Positions 1 through 6,825 of a DNA stretch of 51,575 bases are shown in pieces; position 1 is the first letter of the stretch, and each line of letters starts with the position of its first letter. A model generated the notes under the pieces. The model ran no database searches, was not told the origin of the DNA, and saw only the letters and a list, made by a program, of their open reading frames with translations. The DNA is from Sedimentisphaerales bacterium. GTDB taxonomy: Bacteria; Planctomycetota; Phycisphaerae; Sedimentisphaerales; UBA12454. The position numbers and the translations under genes were made by a program. The stretch spans positions 1 through 51,575 of the forward strand of contig JAFGGI010000014.1 in NCBI GenBank assembly GCA_016930635.1, read 5' to 3'.

Positions 1-4
1 ATAA

Positions 5-95
5 CGGAGAGGGCGGGATTCGAACCCGCGGTACGGGCGTTCACCCATACGACGGTTTAGCAAACCGTTGCCTTAAGCCGCTCGGCCACCTCTCC
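5..95 (-). tRNA. tRNA-Ser (GCT)
   Basis: On the minus strand the acceptor GGAGAGG pairs with CCTCTCC, followed by discriminator G. The anticodon loop reads GCT, so it decodes AGC/AGU serine codons. A long variable arm between the anticodon and T arms is typical of class II tRNA-Ser. The T arm GGTTCGAATCC is intact. No CCA is encoded. Confidence 0.95.
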
Positions 96-465
96 AGCGA
101 TCGGTGGACACACTTTACATATAATAGGCCGATTTTGCAAGAATAATAGCCAATGATACTTAAAAGCTGATAATGACATCATTTACGGCAGGGTCCTATA
201 ATGATTATTAAAAACGGTTTTTACTTTTCTGCTAAATTCTTATTGTGCCCGATAAAATAACGATATTTCCCCTTTAACACTCAAAATATCCGATTCTGGA
301 TGCCATTATTGCTGTTTTGCGGCCGTTGATGTCTAAAGGCTGTTTGTGTTCAAGTCGATGAGACAGACAAGTTTAAAGATGGAAAGTAACTAAATAATTA
401 GATCCGTGTCTCTTGTGTAGGAGATCATGACTAATTTGCATTTTAAATTTTTTAAGGAGATAAAG
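96..465. other. Intergenic region before the pilin array, with partial repeat module
   Basis: There is no gene in this 370-base gap between tRNA-Ser and the first pilin. Bases about 181-262 contain a shortened copy of the module that recurs through the pilin array: GGTCCTATAATGATT near 192, then TTATTGTGCC near 240. The spacing between the two blocks is about 47 bases, against about 75 in the later copies. A promoter for the first pilin is expected here, but I could not fix one. Confidence 0.5.
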
Positions 466-903
466 ATGAAAGCGAAGAAATCAATGAGAACTGGCTTTAC
501 GCTGGTTGAGCTCGCGGTAGTCATTGTGATTATCGGCGTATTAGCAGCTTTTGCTGTACCGCGTTTCAGAGCTGCGGTAGAGCGCTCAAAAGCTGCAGAA
601 GCCTTTAATTATCTGGCTTCTTTCCAGGCAGCACAGGAAGTTTATCACGCAAGGATGGGTACATATGAGACTAATACAGCTAACCTTGATGTAACAATGA
701 GTGCACCTAAGTATTTCAGCGCAGGTACTGTTACAAGTCCATCCAGCGACATCGAAGTTGACTGGTCTTTGACCCTGACACGTTCTGGCGCTACAACTGG
801 TTATGGCGCTTATACAGTCGTATACACCAATGAAGGCTATGATTCAGCCAACAGTACTATTGAGTCTCATTCTGACATCAATCCGATGGCAACAACTTCA
901 TAA
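466..903 (+). CDS. Type IV pilin / major pseudopilin paralogue 1
   Basis: A 145-residue prepilin. The start at 466 is chosen over 427 because AAGGAGATAAAG precedes this ATG and it gives a short basic leader. The class III signal is visible: MKAKKSMRTG followed by FTLVEL, with Gly at -1, Phe at +1 and Glu at +5, then a hydrophobic helix (AVVIVIIGVLAAF). A predicted amphipathic helix runs on to about residue 65. The C-terminal head contains PKYF, WSLTLTRSG, GYGAYTVVYT and INPM, all shared with the other array members. Prepilin peptidase should cut after Gly10 and the product would assemble into a pilus or pseudopilus. It is probably co-transcribed with the next gene, since there is no terminator between them. 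Confidence 0.9.
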   Translation: MKAKKSMRTGFTLVELAVVIVIIGVLAAFAVPRFRAAVERSKAAEAFNYLASFQAAQEVYHARMGTYETNTANLDVTMSAPKYFSAGTVTSPSSDIEVDWSLTLTRSGATTGYGAYTVVYTNEGYDSANSTIESHSDINPMATTS

Positions 904-959
904 TGGAATTAGTTGTAAATTGACTTAAATAGGAAAAGATATTCTTAGGGATATAAGAA

Positions 960-1379
960 TTGAGAAGGATAATTAAAAGAAGTGGTTTTACACTGGTCGA
1001 ACTTGCGGTAGTCATTGTGATTATCGGCGTACTGGCTGCTTTTGTCGTACCTCGTTTCAGAGCTTCGATCGAGCAGTCAAAAGCTGCCGAGTCATTTAAC
1101 TACTTAGCTTGCGTACAGACAGCCCAGGAATGTTATTATGCAAAGTGGAGTACTTATGCTTCAGATGTAAACGATCTTGAGATTAAATTCAACATGCCTA
1201 AGTATTTTACGGTGGGTTCTATCGTTGCCGGCAGTACAGGCGACATTGAAAGTTCCTGGTCTTTGACTCTTACGCGCACCGGCGGTACGTCAGGTTACGG
1301 CAACTATGAAGTAATTTTCACGGAAGAAGGATTTGACTCGACAAGCAGTACTATCCCGAGTCAGGTTAGCCCGGTGTAG
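960..1379 (+). CDS. Type IV pilin / pseudopilin paralogue 2
   Basis: A 139-residue prepilin starting at TTG 960. A stop codon lies just upstream in frame and no ATG is available before the leader. The leader MRRIIKRSG is followed by FTLVEL and a helix nearly identical to paralogue 1. Head blocks are PKYFTVG, ESSWSLTLTRTG, GYGNYEVIFT and a shortened C-terminus ending SPV. With paralogue 3 it forms a subgroup (GNYEV, CxQxAQECYY) distinct from paralogues 1, 4 and 5 (GAYTV, INPM). A Rho-independent terminator follows at 1421. Role: structural pilin or pseudopilin subunit for the machine encoded downstream (inference from context). Confidence 0.88.
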   Translation: MRRIIKRSGFTLVELAVVIVIIGVLAAFVVPRFRASIEQSKAAESFNYLACVQTAQECYYAKWSTYASDVNDLEIKFNMPKYFTVGSIVAGSTGDIESSWSLTLTRTGGTSGYGNYEVIFTEEGFDSTSSTIPSQVSPV

Positions 1380-1420
1380 ATATAGTGTAATACCTTTTTA
1401 TAACGGATTTTTAAAAATAA

Positions 1421-1455
1421 AGGGCGACGGCTTACAAAGTCACCGCCCTTTTTTT
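1421..1455 (+). terminator. Rho-independent terminator after pilin paralogue 2
   Basis: The arm AGGGCG at 1421 pairs with CGCCCT ending at 1449, with some internal mismatches. A run of seven T follows. It closes the paralogue 1-2 transcript. Confidence 0.8.
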
Positions 1456-1469
1456 ACGGCAAGATTTTT

Positions 1470-1560
1470 CTTTTTTCGGACCTTTCTTTTTTAACTCCCT
1501 GCTTTTTATAAGGTTATACCTCAAATCTTAAGTTGTTCTATTGTGCCGGGCCACAGGCAG
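1470..1560 (+). repeat. Pilin-array intergenic module, copy B
   Basis: This copy holds TTCGGACCTTTCTTTT (about 1475-1490), a diverged middle block, and TTAAGTTGTTCTATTGTGCC (about 1529-1548). The same ordered blocks recur before paralogues 4 and 5 and before the remnant. The rest of the 1380-1808 gap holds the terminator and AT-rich sequence with no other gene. Confidence 0.6.
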
Positions 1561-1808
1561 ATAAATTTTTGAATTTTTTTAAATTTTCTGCGCACGGCCG
1601 GATTTTATTTGTTACGGTTTATAAACTACAACAGAAGTGAGAGCAATATAGGGGTTATCTTTTTTCTACTTAGGCTGCGATACATTTAACTGTGTCATTG
1701 TAACCTAATTTTTATATCAATCATCAAGTCAGTTGCACCATTTGGAAACAGGCTACAGCCCGGTATTGTTGGGGAATAGATTATTTGTTTGTGAAGGGGG
1801 TAATAAAG

Positions 1809-2228
1809 ATGAGAAAAACAGTTAAAAGATTTGGTTTTACATTAGTTGAACTTACAGTAGTAATTATAATTATTGGTGTTTTAGCCGGTTTTGTACTGCC
1901 TCGTATGAAAAATTCAATTGAACAGTCAAAAGCTGTAGAGGCCTTCAACTATCTGGCCTGCATACAGAGAGCGCAGGAATGTTATTACGGTGCCAAATCT
2001 ACCTATGCTTCGGATATTAATGATCTTGAGATAAAATTTGAATTGCCGAAATATTTTACCGTTAACACAGTTACAGCAGGTGTTACAGGTGATATCGAAA
2101 GTTCCTGGTCTTTGGTTCTTACACGTGCTGGCAATACCTCAGGTTTCGGGAACTACGAGGTAGTATTTACTGAAGATGGTTATGATTCGACAAGCAGCAG
2201 TATCCCAACAGAGGTTGCTCCCGTATAA
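1809..2228 (+). CDS. Type IV pilin / pseudopilin paralogue 3
   Basis: A 139-residue prepilin. ATG 1809 is preferred over the in-frame TTG at 1785 because GAAGGGGG lies at good distance before it and the leader then has the family length (MRKTVKRFG). FTLVEL with E5 and a hydrophobic helix follow. The head has LPKYFTV, ESSWSLVLTRAG, GFGNYEVVFT and a C-terminus ending APV. It is closest to paralogue 2. It stands alone between repeat module B and its own terminator at 2261, so it is probably a monocistronic unit. Function is inferred as a pilin or pseudopilin subunit. Confidence 0.88.
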   Translation: MRKTVKRFGFTLVELTVVIIIIGVLAGFVLPRMKNSIEQSKAVEAFNYLACIQRAQECYYGAKSTYASDINDLEIKFELPKYFTVNTVTAGVTGDIESSWSLVLTRAGNTSGFGNYEVVFTEDGYDSTSSSIPTEVAPV

Positions 2229-2260
2229 TATGTGAAATATTTTTATTCCCCTTGTGTGAA

Positions 2261-2294
2261 AGGACGGCAGTTGAAAATCTGCCGTCCTTTTTTT
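2261..2294 (+). terminator. Rho-independent terminator after pilin paralogue 3
   Basis: A perfect 10-bp stem AGGACGGCAG/CTGCCGTCCT with an 8-base loop, followed by seven T. Confidence 0.9.
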
Positions 2295-2302
2295 GTAAGT
2301 AA

Positions 2303-2440
2303 AAATTCATTTTTTAGGACCTCGATTGCTAATCAGCAAGGTCCTATAACAATTTGGAATACACAGAAAAGGTTACTTTTATTGTGGTTTAACAATGTCG
2401 TATTAAGTTGTTTTTTTATTGTGCCGGATTCAATTAGACA
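2303..2440 (+). repeat. Pilin-array intergenic module, copy C
   Basis: A full copy of the module: TTTTTAGGACC near 2312, GGTCCTATAACAATTT at 2340, and ATTAAGTTGTTTTTTTATT with GTGCCG ending near 2426. The spacing from the GTCC block to the TTATTGTGCC block is about 75 bases, as in copies D and E. A TTGACT sequence at 2456 with AT-rich sequence after it may hold the promoter of the next gene. Nothing else is seen in the 2229-2554 gap apart from the terminator. Confidence 0.65.
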
Positions 2441-2554
2441 GGATTTTAAGCTTAATTGACTTTTATTTTTTATAATTTATATGGAAAACTATGTGCAACA
2501 CGGGGATATACGGCCGGGAAAAAGGTGCGTATATTACGGGTGTTGTAACGAGAT

Positions 2555-3028
2555 ATGAAAAAATCGATTGTGAAAATCAGTTTTACGATGATTAAGATAC
2601 TTGTAGCTACTTTGGTTATCAGTTCTCTTGCTAATCACGCCATAGGTGATCCGACGGTAGGTCTGGATACCAGGATACCTCTGCCCAAATATTTCACCGT
2701 AGGTACGCTTATGGCGGGCAGTACGGGCAGTCTTGAAGATTCATGGACACTGACTCTTACGCGCACTGGCGCCACAACAGGTTACGGGGCATATACGGTA
2801 ACATATACAGAAGAGGGCTATGACCCGGATAACAGCACGATAGAGAATTTCCCAAATATTAATCCTATGCATGTCGATTCAGATGAAGGTGGCGGTCAAG
2901 GCGGTGGTACGCCTCCCGGTCAGGGCGGCACACCTCCCGGTCAGGGCGGCACACCTCCCGGTCAGGGCGGCACACCTCCTGGTCAGGGCGGCACACCTCC
3001 TGGTCAGGGCGGCGGCAGAGGTCATTAA
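2555..3028 (+). CDS. Pilin-head secreted protein with GGTPPGQ repeat tail (paralogue 4)
   Basis: A 157-residue derived pilin. The N-terminus KISFTMIKILVATLV aligns with the pilin leader and helix, but Gly-1 is Ser and Glu5 is Lys, so normal prepilin processing and assembly are doubtful. After 20 or so hydrophobic residues comes HAIG-DP, an AxG site that would suit signal peptidase I after Gly31 (inference). About 42 residues present in paralogues 1-3 (the rest of alpha-1 and the next loop) are missing. The head is kept: PKYFTVGTLMAGSTG, SWTLTLTRTG, GYGAYTVTYT, INPM. Residues about 113-154 are five TPPGQ units spaced by Gly pairs. It is likely exported, with the head displayed or bound to a partner. 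The function is unknown. Confidence 0.75.
   Translation: MKKSIVKISFTMIKILVATLVISSLANHAIGDPTVGLDTRIPLPKYFTVGTLMAGSTGSLEDSWTLTLTRTGATTGYGAYTVTYTEEGYDPDNSTIENFPNINPMHVDSDEGGGQGGGTPPGQGGTPPGQGGTPPGQGGTPPGQGGTPPGQGGGRGH
2902..3012 (+). repeat. 21-bp tandem repeat encoding GGTPPGQ
   Basis: About five near-identical 21-base units (core GGCACACCTCCCGGTCAGGG) at the 3' end of the gene. They differ mainly at one synonymous C/T position. The unit length is a multiple of three, so copy-number change would lengthen or shorten the tail without breaking the frame. Confidence 0.9.
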
Positions 3029-3109
3029 TTTATAGCAGTAACATTAAACATTTTTTCTGATTTTCCAATTCATTAGTAAAAACAGTCAGTTCTCTACACC
3101 TAATCAATC

Positions 3110-3245
3110 CATTTTTTTTCGGACCTTTCTTTTTGTAAATCCTCATCTTTTAACGTCTCATAATAAACAAAGGAGGAGTAAAAAACAGCTTTTATTAGAG
3201 CTATAAAATCTGGCATTAAGCGACATTTTTATTATGTCGAAAGTG
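3110..3245 (+). repeat. Pilin-array intergenic module, copy D
   Basis: The block TTTTTTTCGGACCTTTCTTT at about 3113 matches copy B almost exactly. CGTCTCATAATAAAC follows at 3154, and ATTAAGCGACATTTTTATTA with TGTCGA ends at 3240. The ACTTTTATTTTTATATTTTA block near 3284 also aligns with the corresponding position in copy C. The 3029-3398 gap holds no other gene. Confidence 0.65.
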
Positions 3246-3398
3246 ATTATAACCGTATTTTAAATAAAGATTTGGATTAAAAGACTTTTATTTTTATATT
3301 TTATAGTGAATAAAAAGATTAAAAGCAGCTTTTGATGACGCAGCACAGAGGAAGAGGTAATGAATGAGATTTTGGTTTAGTGCAGAAGAGATGAGAAA

Positions 3399-4367
3399 AT
3401 GAAAAAACTAATTGTAAAAAAGAGTCTTACGGTTATTAAAATATTGGTCGCAGCTTTGCTTGTCGGCGCTTTGACTAATCACGTCGAAGGTGATCCGACA
3501 GCAACTCTTGAGAGTTTTGATTTAACTCCGCCTCAGTATTTTTCACTCGGCACTCTTGTAGAAGAGCCAAGGGGCGATCGTACATGGACCTTGACTCTTA
3601 TGCGCCAAGGATCCACGGCAAGTTACGGGGCATATACGGTAACATATACCGAAGATGGTTATAGTCCGACCGAAAGTACGATAGAAGGTTTTCCGTCTAT
3701 CAACCCGATGTACGTACCCGGCTCGGACCCTGTAGCAACCCTGCGTGAAGAAAGATATACAACACAAGCGGTAAGAGCAGCAGACAGGGCAGCTACTTAT
3801 GCAACATCAGCGGCGACATCGGCAGACAGAACAGTTACGTACTTGGGCAGAGCGGCAGCACAGGCAGATACTGCAACAACGCGGATAGACAGGGCGCAGA
3901 CATACTCAGATAATGCCACTACTTATTTAGAACGAATAGAAACAGCAACAACACAGGCACGAGCAGATCTATTTGCAGATAGAGCGGATAGACAGGCAAC
4001 GGCTTCAGAAAATCAGGCAGCGGCAGCTCAAACAAATGCAGATAGAGCAGCAACATATGCAGCGGCAGCGGCAGTGCAGGTAGACAGATTGGAACTATTT
4101 ATAGAAAGAGCACAGGCTCAGGCAGACAGAGCTGTGGCAATGGCAGAACTGACGCCGGAATATGAGGCGACAGCGGCTATAGCACAGTCTGTAGCATCAG
4201 TACAAAGAGCACAGGCAGAATTGCCGGGGGCCCAGGCAGCGGCAGCAGCGGCGTTATTAGAGGTACAAAGAGCTATTGAAGCAGCGGCAGCAGCAGCGGT
4301 AGTAGCTGAAGAAGCCAGGGCAACAGCAACGGCAGCGGCAGAGGCGGCAGCGAATTGGGGAACATAA
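3399..4367 (+). CDS. Pilin-head secreted protein with long Ala-rich helical stalk (paralogue 5)
   Basis: A 322-residue derived pilin, sister to the preceding gene. The N-terminus KKSLTVIKILVAALLVG again lacks Gly-1 and has Lys at position 5. HVEG-DP gives a plausible signal peptidase I site after Gly31, the same position as in paralogue 4. The head (residues about 44-105) has PPQYFSLGTL, TWTLTLMRQG, SYGAYTVTYT and INPM. Residues about 117-320 are extremely rich in Ala with regular Asp-Arg and Gln spacing (QADRA, ADRAATYA), with no Cys and almost no Gly or Pro. That predicts a continuous helix or coiled-coil stalk. It ends NWGT. Probable exported or surface protein; partner and role unknown. 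A tiny ATG ORF at 3391 overlaps the start. Confidence 0.75.
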   Translation: MKKLIVKKSLTVIKILVAALLVGALTNHVEGDPTATLESFDLTPPQYFSLGTLVEEPRGDRTWTLTLMRQGSTASYGAYTVTYTEDGYSPTESTIEGFPSINPMYVPGSDPVATLREERYTTQAVRAADRAATYATSAATSADRTVTYLGRAAAQADTATTRIDRAQTYSDNATTYLERIETATTQARADLFADRADRQATASENQAAAAQTNADRAATYAAAAAVQVDRLELFIERAQAQADRAVAMAELTPEYEATAAIAQSVASVQRAQAELPGAQAAAAAALLEVQRAIEAAAAAAVVAEEARATATAAAEAAANWGT

Positions 4368-4449
4368 AAAAATAAAAAACTTTGCCGTTTGAGAAATATT
4401 TTTTCGGTTCTTAGTATCATCAGTTAAAATCGACACTTCTTTACGACCA

Positions 4450-4590
4450 GCCAATCCAAATTTTTTTCGGACCATACCTAAAAAATTTTGCGCCACCTGC
4501 GTCCCATAATAATTTAAAATATGGGGAAAAAGGGGTTTTTCCTGGGGTTATAGAGTATCGCGTTAAGTCATTTTTTTATTATGTCGAATT
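4450..4590 (+). repeat. Pilin-array intergenic module, copy E
   Basis: The blocks are ATTTTTTTCGGACC near 4460, GCGTCCCATAATAATTT at 4499 and GCGTTAAGTCATTTTTTTAT with TATGTCGAAT ending near 4588. Spacing between the second and third blocks is about 75 bases, as in copies C and D. Nothing else is seen in the 4368-4672 gap. Confidence 0.65.
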
Positions 4591-4672
4591 TAACGTAACG
4601 GTACTTACTGACAAGAGCTTATGTCAGTCTGTGTAAATTTGAAAAGCTTTGACTTGTTGTAAGGAGATGAAA

Positions 4673-4774
4673 GTGAAAGCGCGTAGTTCGATGGTAAGCG
4701 TATGCTTTGCGCTGATCGAGCATTTAGAAAAAGTAAAGAGCCTGTGTAACGGGTTTAACGAATTTACGGAATAA
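4673..4774 (+). pseudogene. Truncated pilin remnant (paralogue 6)
   Basis: A 33-codon frame starting at GTG 4673, preceded by AAGGAGATGAAA (an ATG at 4667 is also in frame). The start VKARSSM aligns with MKAKKSM of paralogue 1, and CFALIEH aligns with GFTLVEL with a one-residue shift. The hydrophobic helix and the head are gone, and the frame ends at TAA 4772. It sits after repeat module E, in the position where the array would have its next pilin. It is probably a decayed copy, or a short leader peptide coupled to the next gene, whose ATG lies 5 bases after its stop. Confidence 0.55.
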
Positions 4775-4779
4775 ACTTT

Positions 4780-6264
4780 ATGCCAGGTATTATGGACAAG
4801 CTGTGTTGGGGCAGGGCCATTGGTGTCTATTACAGTGAAGACCGTGTAAGTATCACTGATGTTAATAGCACACTTAAGGGTTCGACTATTCTGAATCAGC
4901 AGGAGTTTAAACTTGCTGAGGAGGAACCGGTACAGGCTTTGACGAATATACTGCAGGAATATATCAAAGAAAATGAAGTGAAAAAGGTTCCGGTATGTTT
5001 CGGGTCAAAACCTGAACGAACATTTTTCACTACTTCTATTATGGAATACGGCGAAGAAGAGCAGCTTCGTGACAAGCTTCTCGAACGTGTTGGTTTCCGT
5101 AAGCCGGAAGAGCGAAACGGTATTGTTGCCGAATATTTCGGAATAGACAAAACCAAGACACCGACAAGTCAATTATGGAGTATTGGTATATGCAAGAAGA
5201 AATTCGCCAGTGAGCTTTACTCTGCAATAAGGCAGGCTGGTTTCAGGGATATTTTATTTAAAGCTACTCCGTGGGCATTGTCCAGTTATGCAATGACACT
5301 TCCGAAGGAAAGCAAAGACTGGAAAGTATTCATACAGGTCTTTCTCGGTGAGACAGAGGGCCTGGCTGTACTCGTAGTAGAGAAGGAACCTGTTTGCTGG
5401 AAGAAATTCAGTATCACGCCTACCACAGCTATAGCGAACATCGAACACGCTATAAAGAACCTCTCAATGCAAAGTGCCGTTACATTATCCCGGCCGAGGG
5501 TCGATGGAATCATTCTGCAGGGCTCCGACGCCGGGAAATTAAGTGCCAAGCTTTATGAAGAAATGAATATTGAAACTCTGGTTGCAGATGGTCCCGGATA
5601 TACCGATTCGCAGTGCAGTCACAGTCTGGCGATGTCAGCCAAGTCAAAAAACAGCGAGCAGTTTAACCTGTTCCGTGAGTTAAAACCTGATCCGACTATT
5701 CTGGAAATGTTCCCCTGGCAACTGGCCGTGATGGTTTTACTTATGGTTGGCTGCATGGGTGTTATGATGTGGCAAAAGGCTTCGAGACTTGCCAGGAGTT
5801 ACGCTGTTCTGGAACAGCAGGATGCGCTGCATACATGGGCCAGCAAGAAACAAACTTCAGATCTTTCCAAAGAGCGAACCTCGCTTTTAGCTGAGACCAG
5901 ATCAGTAGAAAAGTTCCTTGCAACCCGGATAGTGTGGAGTGACTACCTTAGAGAATTGCCGACTCGGCTTCCGCCTAATGTGAGCTTGTCGACTTTGTCA
6001 GGAGAATGTGGTTATAAAGGAGGCGACGAGAAGGGCGGAAAGACGAAGAAATCTCTGACTCTTGCAGGGACGGTTCTGGTTGAGGAAGGCGGGGGATCGC
6101 CTGAGGATATAGGTACTTTTGTAAGTGCCTTGAAAGAACTTGAATTACTGAAGAAGGATTTCCCTGAGGTTGAACTGGCAGAGATAAAATGGCGTCGTAA
6201 AGGGGAGAGCGAAGTAGCGTCATTTACCGTTATGGCTTTGCCAAAGAAGGCTAAAAAGAAATAA
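4780..6264 (+). CDS. PilM-PilN fusion (GspL-like) assembly protein
   Basis: 494 residues. The N-terminal ~300 residues have the layout of the PilM/GspL actin-like domain (start CWGRAIGVYYSEDRVSITDV). FNLFRELKPDP then resembles the PilN N-terminal motif, followed by one membrane segment (about 311-331), a short coiled coil (335-385) and a periplasmic PilN-like domain (SDYLRELPTRLPPNVSLSTL, then VSALKELELL). In type IV pili PilM is cytoplasmic and PilN membrane-bound; here they form one chain, as GspL does in type II secretion. It heads the machine operon. A second ATG at 4792 is a possible start, and neither has a strong ribosome site. Confidence 0.8.
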   Translation: MPGIMDKLCWGRAIGVYYSEDRVSITDVNSTLKGSTILNQQEFKLAEEEPVQALTNILQEYIKENEVKKVPVCFGSKPERTFFTTSIMEYGEEEQLRDKLLERVGFRKPEERNGIVAEYFGIDKTKTPTSQLWSIGICKKKFASELYSAIRQAGFRDILFKATPWALSSYAMTLPKESKDWKVFIQVFLGETEGLAVLVVEKEPVCWKKFSITPTTAIANIEHAIKNLSMQSAVTLSRPRVDGIILQGSDAGKLSAKLYEEMNIETLVADGPGYTDSQCSHSLAMSAKSKNSEQFNLFRELKPDPTILEMFPWQLAVMVLLMVGCMGVMMWQKASRLARSYAVLEQQDALHTWASKKQTSDLSKERTSLLAETRSVEKFLATRIVWSDYLRELPTRLPPNVSLSTLSGECGYKGGDEKGGKTKKSLTLAGTVLVEEGGGSPEDIGTFVSALKELELLKKDFPEVELAEIKWRRKGESEVASFTVMALPKKAKKK

Positions 6265-6282
6265 AGTTAAAGGACAGGATAT

Positions 6283-6825
6283 ATGGAACTCGGTATAGAC
6301 AAAGCAAAAATCATGCAATACAAAGCGATTGCTGAGCAGTATCTGAGCGACCCTATTAAGCTGCGTTTGTTTACAGTAGGCGCTGTGCTTTTGCTGGGTG
6401 CTGCTGCCGTCTATTTGCCCATTTCCACGAAGATAGACGAGTATAATCATTTTCTTTCAGCGGCCAAGGAACGGAATCAATTTATCGCTGATTGTGAAAA
6501 ACTTCAGAGACAGGCTTTGAGTTTTCGTCCTCTTATTGAGAGTAAACCTGATACGAATGAATGGATCAGTTATCTGCTTGATGGTCTGAGACAATTTCCT
6601 ATTAAGCTGTTGGGAATGAGTGCGAAGAAACAGCAAAGTGTAGGTCCCTATAAAGCTGCTGTTTTGGAGATAGATGTTGGAGGACCTTATCAGGAACTTA
6701 AAAATTATATTGAATGGCTGGAAGGTTCCGGAAAGCTGCTTCGAATTGACAAACTTCATATGTCGCAGGGTTCGAAGGGGCTGACAATGAGAATTATTGT
6801 TCTTGGGATTATACCGAAAAAATAA
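6283..6825 (+). CDS. PilO/GspM-like inner-membrane assembly protein
   Basis: 180 residues: a cytoplasmic N-terminus, one membrane helix (about 27-48, FTVGAVLLLGAAAVYLPI), a short coiled stretch and a periplasmic ferredoxin-like domain (ISYLLDGLRQFPIKLLGMS, YQELKNYIEWLEGSGKLL). This is the PilO/GspM plan, and the protein would partner the PilN-like half of the previous product. The identification rests on topology, order and the YxxLxxYIxxLE pattern, not on close identity. An AAAGGACAGG ribosome site precedes the start. Its stop overlaps the next start by one base. Confidence 0.75.
   Translation: MELGIDKAKIMQYKAIAEQYLSDPIKLRLFTVGAVLLLGAAAVYLPISTKIDEYNHFLSAAKERNQFIADCEKLQRQALSFRPLIESKPDTNEWISYLLDGLRQFPIKLLGMSAKKQQSVGPYKAAVLEIDVGGPYQELKNYIEWLEGSGKLLRIDKLHMSQGSKGLTMRIIVLGIIPKK

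Noticed and set aside
4118-4420. Long Ala-rich open frame on the minus strand
   Set aside because: It is the antisense of the repetitive Ala-codon region of paralogue 5; there is no ribosome site and no independent support.
180-4590. Sigma-54 promoters in the pilin array modules
   Set aside because: GTGCCG/ATGTCG blocks recall half of a -24 box, but no properly spaced GG/GC pair could be found on either strand.
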